From positions 1 to 6,410 of the forward strand of contig JAFQVE010000030.1 of assembly GCA_017408185.1 (NCBI GenBank): DNA of 6,410 bases. Direction: 5' to 3'. A program made the position numbers and the translations under genes. The notes beneath the pieces are model-generated. The model saw nothing but the letters and a program-made list of their open reading frames with translations. It had not been told where the DNA came from and searched no databases. Position 1 is the stretch's first letter. Each line of letters opens with the position of its first letter. The DNA comes from Oscillospiraceae bacterium (GTDB taxonomy: Bacteria; Bacillota_A; Clostridia; Oscillospirales; JAAYXM01). This document shows positions 1 to 5,721 of the stretch, piece after piece.

Positions 1-1259
1 GAATTATAGGTCAGTATGTGTATATTGACAACGAGGGAAGAGCTGACAGCCAGCAGAATGCGGTTTATAAAATCGAAAATGCAACATACGATGCTTCAGG
101 TAAAAAGTTGACTATTGACATAGGTACAGTATCTACCGTAAAAACCTTTGAAGATATTTATAATATTGATGCAGGCTACATATATAACATAGCAAAAGGG
201 CAGAATGCGGTCATACCTCTTTCAAATATTGAAAACTGCGGTCCTGAGTTTGCTAAGGTGAGTGACTTTTCTGTATCGGCGGGAAGCTCTGTCAGCGTAA
301 GCCTTGCACAGTATCGCATGGATGATAACGGAAAGAGTGTAACCTATGAAGCCGTAGGCGGTGTTGATATCCCGCGCGGCGCAAGCATTGACAGTGCGAC
401 AGGCAAGCTAACATGGAGACCTGACGATAGCCAGGTAGGCAACCACAGCTTTAAGATAAAGATACGTGATGAGTTGGGCAGAGAAACAGCGGTTACCTTT
501 GTTGTAACCGTATACGGCAGAACAACGGAAGGTTCGTCATCGGGCGAAACGCCGGAAATTCCGTCGGCCGGAGCATCCGGCGGCGGTGCCGCACCGACTG
601 ACAAGCCGGATGACACAACGAACACCGATGAAGATGAAAGCCTTCTCCTCGAGGAGAAGGTGCCGGGCGCAGATGAGGCGGATGAGGTGGAAAAACTCCG
701 TTTCACAGACCTTTCTAACCACGCATGGGCAGCGGATGCGATAAATACCCTTGCTGCTGACGGTATAATCAAGGGCACATCTGCAAACACGTTCAGCCCC
801 GCGGCAAACATCTCCCGTGCGGATTTTGCGCTGCTCCTTGTACGTGCATTTAAGCTTTCAAGCGATAATACCGAGAATTTCGCAGACGTATCTGCATCAG
901 ATTACTTTGCAGCCGAGCTTGCAATAGCACGAAACAGCGGCATCGTCAATGGTATCGGTGATAACAAATTCGCCCCGCGTAACCACATCACCCGTCAGGA
1001 TATGATGGTAATCGTCTACCGCGCACTTTCAAGCCTTCCCCTTGAGGAGAAGGGGGACCGCCGAACGGCGGTGGATGAGGTGTTATCGCAATACCCCGAC
1101 TTCACCACCGTCGCAGACTACGCAAAGGAAGCGGTTTCTGCGCTCATCGGCGCAGGACTCGTCAACGGCAAGAGCGGACGCATTGCGCCGACAGACTACA
1201 CAACAAGGGCAGAGGTCGCAGTGTTGATTAAGAGAATACTGGACTATACAAAAAAATAA
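1..1259 (+). CDS. SLH-domain surface protein, C-terminal part (5' end outside the window)
   Basis: This is the end of a secreted protein held on the cell surface by SLH repeats, which in characterised families bind pyruvylated secondary wall polymer. The frame is open to the left edge (first full codon at position 3), so the GTG at 18 is not a credible start and the true start lies upstream. In order one sees a beta-rich segment, an Ig-like/cadherin-like fold (about nt 261-515, with the pattern G-x-SID-x-x-TG-x-L-x-W and D-x-x-GR), a Gly/Ser/Pro/Asp/Glu linker (about 520-640), and three SLH motifs starting with F at about nt 702, 879 and 1101 and carrying NGIGDNKFAP-type turns and TR-x-[DE] signatures. 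Two palindromic repeats are translated inside it, just before SLH1 and between SLH2 and SLH3. The catalytic or binding part is missing. The N-terminal stretch faintly recalls the end of heparinase-like polysaccharide lyases, but this is a weak guess. No signal peptide is visible because the start is absent. Confidence 0.9.
   Translation, partial: IIGQYVYIDNEGRADSQQNAVYKIENATYDASGKKLTIDIGTVSTVKTFEDIYNIDAGYIYNIAKGQNAVIPLSNIENCGPEFAKVSDFSVSAGSSVSVSLAQYRMDDNGKSVTYEAVGGVDIPRGASIDSATGKLTWRPDDSQVGNHSFKIKIRDELGRETAVTFVVTVYGRTTEGSSSGETPEIPSAGASGGGAAPTDKPDDTTNTDEDESLLLEEKVPGADEADEVEKLRFTDLSNHAWAADAINTLAADGIIKGTSANTFSPAANISRADFALLLVRAFKLSSDNTENFADVSASDYFAAELAIARNSGIVNGIGDNKFAPRNHITRQDMMVIVYRALSSLPLEEKGDRRTAVDEVLSQYPDFTTVADYAKEAVSALIGAGLVNGKSGRIAPTDYTTRAEVAVLIKRILDYTKK
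641..689 (+). repeat. Palindromic repeat element, copy 1, translated in frame inside the SLH gene
   Basis: This 49-nt element begins with a perfect 20-nt palindrome (CCTTCTCCTC then GAGGAGAAGG) and ends in GCGGATGAGGTG. It aligns without gaps to the copy at 1034-1082: the first 20 nt differ at two positions and the last 9 nt (GATGAGGTG) are identical. It is read as LLLEEK...DEV, an acidic stretch joining the linker to SLH1. The AAG just upstream is also shared by both copies. The design resembles short intergenic palindromic repeats that are common in Clostridia genomes, but that family resemblance is from memory and was not searched. Confidence 0.8.
1034..1082 (+). repeat. Palindromic repeat element, copy 2, translated in frame inside the SLH gene
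   Basis: This 49-nt copy has the same start and end blocks as the copy at 641-689. Its first stem is imperfect (CCTTCCCCTT against GAGGAGAAGG). It also has a perfect second hairpin, ACCGCCG-AA-CGGCGGT, where copy 1 has only a degenerate one. It enters the reading frame at the same codon position as copy 1 and is read as LPLEEK...DEV. It sits between SLH2 and SLH3 and lengthens the inter-repeat linker without breaking the frame. Confidence 0.8.
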
Positions 1260-1271
1260 TTCAACGTTTAT

Positions 1272-1364
1272 GTGTCATTCTAAGCTGATATTCTCGTGTC
1301 ATTCTGAGCTTCAGAGAAGAATCTCATAAAGAAAAAGAGATCCTTCGACAAGCCTCAGGATGAC
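1272..1364 (+). repeat. Intergenic inverted-repeat (MITE/REP-like) element with an extra half arm
   Basis: Two 28-nt arms, 1298-1325 (starting GTCATTCTGAG) and 1337-1364 (ending CTCAGGATGAC), are imperfect inverted copies separated by 11 nt. A third, degenerate copy of the left arm lies directly upstream at 1272-1295 (GTGTCATTCTAAGC...TTCTC). The arms belong to the widespread GTCATTCTGAG...CTCAGAATGAC type of bacterial repeat (recognised by eye, not searched). The element fills most of the gap between the SLH gene and the solute-binding-protein gene. The RNA could form a long hairpin, but no T-tract follows, so a role as an intrinsic terminator is not supported. I see no convincing promoter in the remaining 42 nt before the next start codon. 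Confidence 0.75.
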
Positions 1365-1406
1365 GCGTGGAAGAAAACAAAAAAGCAAAAAGGAGAATTC
1401 GGTAAA

Positions 1407-2963
1407 ATGAAAAAATTAATTGCATTAACCCTTGCAGGCATTATGCTTTTCGCACTTTGTGCGTGTGGAAGCACAGGGACAACATCGGGAGATGTTTCTT
1501 ACGATATCCCTGAGGGAAAGCAGATTCCCGATGACGCAGTGCTTGACATCACAATCGCAAGCCATCCATCCTGGCCATATCAGGAGAATTGGGCAGTATG
1601 GAACTACATCCGTGAAAGCATTGGCGGAACTCTTAACGTAAACGCTGTTCCGGCAACAGATTTTTCAACAAAGTTTCCTCTCATTATGGCGGCACCCGAT
1701 ACCTTCCCGGATCTTATCGGATTTCAGGGTAAGCCCTCAGGCTTTGCGGACTACTGCGAGCAGGGAGCATTTGTCGCACTTGACGATTATGCAGAGTTTT
1801 TGCCTGACTACAGTAAGTTCTGGGACGGACTTCCGGAAAGCGACCAGTGGATGAAGGATATCCGCAAGAGTGCTGACGGAAAGGTGTATTACACACCTAA
1901 CTACGGTATGGAGAGATACACAAACCTCCGCACATGGCTGTATCGCAAGGATATTTTTGATAAGCACGGTCTTTCTGTGCCGGAGACAACAGAGGATTTA
2001 TACAACGTTTCAAAAAAGCTTAAGGAGCTGTATCCTGATTCTTATCCGTTCTGTATGCGCACGGGGCTTACGAATATAAACGTTATCGGATGCTCTTGGA
2101 AACCGAATTTCCATTACGGTGCATACTACGATTTTGAAAACGAAAAATGGTGCTATGGTGCAACCGAGGACACTATGCTTGAAATTGTTGAATACTTAAA
2201 CCGTATGGTTAAAGAAAAGCTGATTCCGTCTGACTTTTTAACGATAAACACATCGTCGTGGCAGGAGCTTGTTTCAACCAACCGCGGTTTCATTATGCCG
2301 GAATATCAGATAAGAATAGATTTCTTCAACGGTATTGCGCGTGAGCAGATGCCGGAATTCAATCTCACTGCTATGACCCCGCCACGCGCAGATAACGGTG
2401 TGGGTATCAATATGAACAACAAGTTCAATCAGGATCCGACAGGCTACGCTGTAATGAACACCGGGGATGAAGCATCCATTGTAAACGCAATGCGCTATAT
2501 AGACTGGTTCTACTCCGATGAGGGAAGTGAGATCCTTTCCTGGGGTAAGGAGGGCGAAACCTATGAGGTGGTTGACGGCAAACGCCGGTTTATCATAGAA
2601 AATGAGGCGGGAAATGCACAGACGCTTTATGGCTTTAAGACTACAGGCACGTATGCACGAATCGACCCCGCATGTATTAATGCATCCATCTCCGAGGAGC
2701 AGGCGGCAACTACCGACTTCATTATAGGAAACATCTATCCGCATCTTGACCCGACACTGTATCTTGAATTCTCGGCAGATGACAGCAAAACTCTTGCAGA
2801 CCTCAACACATCAATAGATACTTATGTTCGCGAAAACCTTCAGAAGTTTATTATCGGTCAGCGTCCGCTCAGTGAATGGGAGACCTTCCGCAATGAGTTT
2901 TCAGAACTTCCGGTGACAGAACTTCTTGCACTGTACGAAAAGGTATACAATAACGTAAAATAA
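1407..2963 (+). CDS. Extracellular solute-binding lipoprotein, LplA-like (ABC importer, likely carbohydrate)
   Basis: This is the substrate-capturing lipoprotein of an ABC importer, tethered outside the membrane. The start codon follows AAAAGGAG with 11 nt spacing. The signal peptide is short and hydrophobic (KK then LIALTLAGIMLFAL) with a lipobox ending LCAC, so Cys20 is the predicted lipidated residue. The mature protein is about 499 residues, a usual size for the large LplA/YtcQ-like family 1 binding proteins. Family-type motifs are PDLIGF (101-106), G-AFVALDDYAEFLPDY (120-135) and the segment LYRKDIFDKHGLSVPETTEDL (178-198). Many Trp and Tyr residues fit binding of a sugar or polysaccharide fragment, but the substrate cannot be read from sequence. 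No permease or ATPase gene lies in the window, although LplA-type proteins are normally encoded beside two permease genes. The amidohydrolase gene follows after 65 nt with no visible terminator, so the two probably share a transcript. Confidence 0.88.
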   Translation: MKKLIALTLAGIMLFALCACGSTGTTSGDVSYDIPEGKQIPDDAVLDITIASHPSWPYQENWAVWNYIRESIGGTLNVNAVPATDFSTKFPLIMAAPDTFPDLIGFQGKPSGFADYCEQGAFVALDDYAEFLPDYSKFWDGLPESDQWMKDIRKSADGKVYYTPNYGMERYTNLRTWLYRKDIFDKHGLSVPETTEDLYNVSKKLKELYPDSYPFCMRTGLTNINVIGCSWKPNFHYGAYYDFENEKWCYGATEDTMLEIVEYLNRMVKEKLIPSDFLTINTSSWQELVSTNRGFIMPEYQIRIDFFNGIAREQMPEFNLTAMTPPRADNGVGINMNNKFNQDPTGYAVMNTGDEASIVNAMRYIDWFYSDEGSEILSWGKEGETYEVVDGKRRFIIENEAGNAQTLYGFKTTGTYARIDPACINASISEEQAATTDFIIGNIYPHLDPTLYLEFSADDSKTLADLNTSIDTYVRENLQKFIIGQRPLSEWETFRNEFSELPVTELLALYEKVYNNVK

Positions 2964-3028
2964 ACGAGAAGATAGGTTTTTGTGTATTACGAAGATGACA
3001 GCATCACCGAAAAAATAAGGAGGGGGAA

Positions 3029-3919
3029 ATGAAAAAAATTGATATTCATTGTCATGTAGCTGCTTTTCCGCAGTATCAGAATCCGGACAATCGTTACAAT
3101 AACCTCAGCGCGGAAGGTTTTATCGCGGAGCATAACAAGCTCGATGTTGATTTTGGCGTAATCCTTCCTATCGTTTCTCCGGAGTGTTCAAGCGGAACGG
3201 GGTCGAATTTTATGGCAAAGCTTGTCGCAGACCGGTTCCCTGAACATTTTACATGGTTTTGTAATCTCGATCCGAGAGGAGGAAGGAATAGCAGTACAAC
3301 CGACTTCTCTCGTTACTTGAATCATTATAAGAGACTTGGCGCAAAAGGGGTAGGTGAGCTTACTGCGAGCTTGTATGCAGATGACCCGATGATGGACAAT
3401 CTTTTCAGGCATTGTGCCGAGTGCGATATGCCGGTGCTTATTCATATAGCTCCGCAACCCAGTGGCGCATACGGCATTGTGGACGATTTAGGACTTCCGA
3501 GAATAGAAAAAATGCTGAAGAAGCATCCCGGTCTGAAACTTATAGGGCATTCAATGTGTTTCTGGAGTGAAATTTCAGCCGATAATACAAACGAAACAAG
3601 GAACAAATATCCTAAGGGTAAGGTAAAGGAAGGAAGGCTCGCAGAGCTTATGCGTGAGTATGGCAACCTTTACTGCGACCTTTCTGCCGGAAGTGGTGCA
3701 AACGCAATGATGCGCGATCCTGAGTATGCTGCCGGATTTATGGCTGAGTTTTCCGACAGAATATACTATGGCTCAGATATTTGTTATGCAGGACAGAAAT
3801 TCCAGTATGAATTTGATGAGTTTCTGACCGGAATGGTGAGTAGCGAGATGTTGAGCCGGGATGACTATGAAAAAATAATCCGAAAAAATGCCGAAAGGCT
3901 TCTCGATGTAAAGGAATAG
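3029..3919 (+). CDS. Metal-dependent amidohydrolase (Amidohydro_2-type TIM barrel)
   Basis: This 296-residue protein is a cytoplasmic hydrolase or decarboxylase-like enzyme of the amidohydrolase superfamily. A very strong ribosome site (AAGGAGG, 5 nt before the ATG) fixes the start. Metal-site residues appear in the expected order: the N-terminal HxH (DIHCHV, His7 and His9), Glu110 in KGVGEL, His139 in VLIHI, His174 in LIGHS and Asp250 in YYGSD. The C-terminal IIRKNAERLL helix is typical of the family, and no signal peptide is present. The family covers lactone and amide hydrolases and ACMSD-like decarboxylases, and the sequence does not decide which reaction applies. It probably forms an operon with the upstream solute-binding protein, which would suggest that it acts on an imported compound. 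That link is inference. A bidirectional terminator lies 28 nt downstream. Confidence 0.87.
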   Translation: MKKIDIHCHVAAFPQYQNPDNRYNNLSAEGFIAEHNKLDVDFGVILPIVSPECSSGTGSNFMAKLVADRFPEHFTWFCNLDPRGGRNSSTTDFSRYLNHYKRLGAKGVGELTASLYADDPMMDNLFRHCAECDMPVLIHIAPQPSGAYGIVDDLGLPRIEKMLKKHPGLKLIGHSMCFWSEISADNTNETRNKYPKGKVKEGRLAELMREYGNLYCDLSAGSGANAMMRDPEYAAGFMAEFSDRIYYGSDICYAGQKFQYEFDEFLTGMVSSEMLSRDDYEKIIRKNAERLLDVKE

Positions 3920-3947
3920 AAGATTTATATATCAAAAAAGACAATTT

Positions 3948-3999
3948 TACTTAAAAGGGATTGCGGCAAAATTCATTTTGCCGCAATCCCTTTTAAGTA
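3948..3999. terminator. Bidirectional intrinsic terminator (24-bp perfect hairpin)
   Basis: The arms 3948-3971 and 3976-3999 are perfectly complementary over 24 bp, with a TTCA loop. The GC-rich core GGGATTGCGGC pairs with GCCGCAATCCC. AAAA precedes the core and TTTT follows it, so the structure reads as a stem with a U-tract on both strands. It separates the rightward amidohydrolase gene from the leftward CDF gene, the expected place for a shared terminator. Confidence 0.93.
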
Positions 4000-4016
4000 T
4001 TAAATCGGAAAATAGT

Positions 4017-4916
4017 TTAATGGTGGTGATGATGGTGGTGATGGTGAACATCGTGGGAGCAGACTTTAACCGAGCAATGTCTTTCGTGACAATGCTCATT
4101 TTCGTCTTCGAGCTCAAGCGTCACATGGGATATTCCGAGTTCGTGTAATTCCCTGCGGATTCTATGCTTGATTTCGTGATTGTCTGCGTTGGTAACGACA
4201 TGCATAGTGGCATAATTATTCTGACCGTCCATGGTCCAGACGTGAATATGGTGAACATCAATAACACTGTCAATACTCATAATATGTTCTCTGATTTCGT
4301 TGACATCAATATTGTGAGGGGTTTTTTCAAGGAATATATCAATTATTTCTTTTAAGGTTTTTGCGGCATTAAAGAAAATAAATGCGGCAACACCAATGGA
4401 CATAATCGGGTCAATAAGCAGAAAACCGGTGGATTTGATAACGATTGCACCAATCAGAACGATTATCCATCCGAGCACATCTTCAAGCATATGAAGATTT
4501 ACGGCTTTCTGGTTGAGAGAATCGCCGTGGCGTGTGAAAAATGCCGCTGCAGCATTTACTAAAGCACCAATTACGGCAAATATTATCATTCCGTTGTAAT
4601 TTATGGGAGTAGGAGTGATTATTCTGCCGATAGCATTGTAAATAACCGTGACAGAACCGAATAAGAGGATAAATGCGGAAATACTGCCGCCGATTACGGA
4701 GTATCTTGCATATCCGTAAGTGTATTTCCCGTCAGGCGCTCTTTTGCTTTTTCTTTCAAGAAAATAGGATATACCAATGCTTGCGGCATCACCTACATCG
4801 TGCAGAGCATCTGATATGATGGCAACGCTTCCGGTATAAATTCCGCCAAAGAATTCAAAAAACGAAAAACACAAATTTAAGATAAACGCTATTAAAATAT
4901 TTTTTTCTGTTTTCAT
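4017..4916 (-). CDS. Cation diffusion facilitator (zinc-type CDF exporter) with C-terminal nona-histidine tail
   Basis: This 299-residue inner-membrane antiporter exports divalent metal, most likely Zn2+, in exchange for protons. Six hydrophobic segments are visible (about residues 6-26, 31-51, 73-98, 108-128, 138-160 and 165-187). The transport site shows the HDHD pattern of zinc-type CDFs: His39 and Asp43 in SDALHDVGD of TM2, and His142 and Asp146 in LHMLEDVLG of TM5. A cytoplasmic ferredoxin-like domain follows (about 190-270, with VHHIHVW at 221-227). The last 26 residues carry 13 His and 3 Cys and end in nine consecutive His written with mixed CAC/CAT codons. The ATG ending at 4916 is chosen because AGGAGG lies 5 nt upstream of it. 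A longer reading frame starting at 4961 would place that ribosome site inside the gene. The divergent TetR-type gene is the likely regulator. Cd2+ or Co2+ are alternative or additional substrates. Confidence 0.94.
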   Translation of the reverse strand: MKTEKNILIAFILNLCFSFFEFFGGIYTGSVAIISDALHDVGDAASIGISYFLERKSKRAPDGKYTYGYARYSVIGGSISAFILLFGSVTVIYNAIGRIITPTPINYNGMIIFAVIGALVNAAAAFFTRHGDSLNQKAVNLHMLEDVLGWIIVLIGAIVIKSTGFLLIDPIMSIGVAAFIFFNAAKTLKEIIDIFLEKTPHNIDVNEIREHIMSIDSVIDVHHIHVWTMDGQNNYATMHVVTNADNHEIKHRIRRELHELGISHVTLELEDENEHCHERHCSVKVCSHDVHHHHHHHHH

Positions 4917-4921
4917 AATGT

Positions 4922-4927
4922 CCTCCT
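4922..4927 (-). promoter_or_regulatory. Ribosome-binding site deciding the CDF start
   Basis: On the minus strand this reads AGGAGG followed by ACATT and ATG. It supports the start at 4916 over the upstream in-frame ATG at 4961, which lies within the large palindrome/promoter area and has no comparable site before it. Confidence 0.85.
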
Positions 4928-4928
4928 G

Positions 4929-4957
4929 TTGACCTGTGCATGCATTTATGATACAAT
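4929..4957 (+). promoter_or_regulatory. Sigma-A-like promoter toward the TetR gene
   Basis: TTGACC (4929-4934) and TACAAT (4952-4957) are separated by 17 nt, a good match to the housekeeping consensus. The predicted start site is near 4964, inside the left arm of the 33-bp palindrome. This would give the tetR transcript a leader of about 118 nt. The -35 box abuts the CDF ribosome site on the other strand. Confidence 0.65.
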
Positions 4958-4959
4958 AC

Positions 4960-4992
4960 ATATAATACTGAACATGTAGTTCGGTATTATAT
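4960..4992. promoter_or_regulatory. Large palindromic operator candidate in the CDF/TetR gap
   Basis: ATATAATACTGAAC (4960-4973) and GTTCGGTATTATAT (4979-4992) form 14-nt inverted arms with 13 of 14 matches around ATGTA. Size and symmetry fit binding by a TetR-type dimer or pair of dimers. The predicted start sites of both the rightward and the leftward promoter fall inside it, so an occupied site should block both genes. The half-site GTTCGGTA occurs again on the minus strand at 5043-5050. Confidence 0.75.
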
Positions 4993-5014
4993 TATCAGTA
5001 ATCAGTGATAATAT
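4989..5014. repeat. Second dyad, overlapping the large palindrome
   Basis: ATATTATCA (4989-4997) and TGATAATAT (5006-5014) are perfect 9-nt inverted arms around an 8-nt spacer. The left arm shares four bases with the large operator. The dyad sits within the leftward promoter, so it could be a second protein site. The AT-rich sequence makes a chance dyad possible. Confidence 0.5.
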
Positions 5015-5017
5015 CAA
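4989..5017 (-). promoter_or_regulatory. Candidate promoter toward the CDF gene
   Basis: On the minus strand, TTGATA (5017 to 5012) is followed after 17 nt by TAATAT (4994 to 4989), a moderate match. The predicted start near 4982 lies within the 33-bp palindrome and gives a leader of about 66 nt to the CDF start. A perfect TATAAT lies 3 nt further downstream, but its 20-nt spacing from the same -35 is too long for an ordinary sigma-A promoter. Confidence 0.5.
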
Positions 5018-5035
5018 CATATAATATGCTGCGTT

Positions 5036-5051
5036 TGTTCGTTACCGAACA
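5036..5051. promoter_or_regulatory. Third dyad: candidate secondary operator near the TetR start
   Basis: TGTTCG (5036-5041) and CGAACA (5046-5051) are perfect arms around TTAC. Read on the minus strand the site contains GTTCGGTA, the same half-site as the right arm of the palindrome at 4960-4992, which argues for one protein binding both. It lies just downstream of an isolated TATAAT at 5020-5025, a possible second but weak rightward promoter with no recognisable -35. Confidence 0.55.
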
Positions 5052-5068
5052 TTTGACTTAATTTGTAT

Positions 5069-5073
5069 GGAGG
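5069..5073 (+). promoter_or_regulatory. Ribosome-binding site deciding the TetR start (overlaps an in-frame ATG)
   Basis: GGAGG lies 8 nt before the GTG at 5082. It overlaps the in-frame ATG at 5067, and nothing purine-rich precedes that ATG. This favours GTG 5082 as the real start and the ATG as an accidental part of the ribosome site. Confidence 0.7.
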
Positions 5074-5081
5074 AAAAAATT

Positions 5082-5630
5082 GTGGACAGGCGCCAAAGAA
5101 AGACAAGAGAAGCCATATTCCGCGCATTTATCAGTCTTTTATCCGAAAAGGATTTTGAACAAATTACAGTTGCGGAAATCATAGAAGCTGCCGATGTGGG
5201 CAGAGCAACATTTTATGCTCATTTTGAGACAAAGGATTCTTTATTAAAGGAATTGTGCGGAGAGCTTTTTTGTCATATTTTTGATGCGACGGGCAGACAT
5301 TGTGATCACAGGCATATTTTTGATTGTACTGCGCCGGACTCTGTTTTTCTGCATTTGCTGCAGCATTTGCAGAAAAATGACAACAACATTTTAGACTTGC
5401 TTTCAAGCCGGAATAATGAATTGTTTTTGCGATATTTCAAAAACAATCTTGTTAAGCTTGTTGAAAGTCAATTACCTTTGTTTGAATCCGAAAAAAGCAG
5501 GAAGTTACCCGAGAGTTATCGGATAAATCATATCACATCAACTTTCGTGGAAACGGTAAGATGGTGGATTGACAACGGAAAAAAGGAATCTCCGGAGGTA
5601 ATCGCGGAATATTTCTTTTTGGCTTTATAG
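5082..5630 (+). CDS. TetR/AcrR-family transcriptional regulator, probable repressor of the CDF gene
   Basis: This is a dimeric DNA-binding repressor of 182 residues from the GTG start (187 if the ATG at 5067 is used). The N-terminus DRRQRKTREAIFRAF and the helix-turn-helix at about residues 28-48 (ITVAEIIEAADVGRATFYAHF) are textbook TetR. The C-terminal part, with FLRYFKNNL and VRWWIDNGK and ending EYFFLAL, resembles the TetR_C_7-type ligand domain common in Bacillota. A Cys/His-rich stretch just after the DNA-binding domain (Cys59, Cys64, His65, His73, Cys74, His76, His78, Cys82) could bind metal, which would match a divergent metal exporter, though some of these residues may be ordinary for the family. 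Three dyads in the upstream gap are candidate binding sites, so autorepression is likely. The ligand and metal response are inference. Confidence 0.9.
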   Translation: MDRRQRKTREAIFRAFISLLSEKDFEQITVAEIIEAADVGRATFYAHFETKDSLLKELCGELFCHIFDATGRHCDHRHIFDCTAPDSVFLHLLQHLQKNDNNILDLLSSRNNELFLRYFKNNLVKLVESQLPLFESEKSRKLPESYRINHITSTFVETVRWWIDNGKKESPEVIAEYFFLAL

Positions 5631-5721
5631 CAGATGTAAGGTTGTAACCGTATTTTTATTTCGGGAGAGACCGCAGAGAAAATCGCAATGCGTATAAGAG
5701 CATATTGAGGAGTAAGAGAAA

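Noticed and set aside
18..20. GTG at 18 as the start of the SLH protein
   Set aside because: The same frame is open to the left edge (codons from position 3), there is no ribosome site or signal peptide, and the protein clearly begins mid-domain.
344..811. Long minus-strand reading frame opposite the SLH gene
   Set aside because: It is a shadow of a GC-biased coding strand: no ribosome site, no recognisable domain, and fully inside a gene with clear SLH motifs.
641..1082. Palindromic repeats as a CRISPR array
   Set aside because: There are only two copies, 344 nt apart, separated by conserved SLH coding sequence rather than spacers.
2274..2744. 156-residue minus-strand reading frame opposite the binding-protein gene
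   Set aside because: It lies antisense to a well-supported lipoprotein gene and has no recognisable domain. Its Cys-rich composition reflects antisense codons.
5053..5058. TTGACT just before the TetR gene as a -35 box
   Set aside because: The matching -10 position falls inside the TetR coding sequence and shows no TATAAT-like hexamer.
5641..5665. GGTTGTAACC followed by T-rich sequence as a terminator after the TetR gene
   Set aside because: The arms are only 4 bp with a 2-nt loop, too small to fold stably, so it does not support termination.
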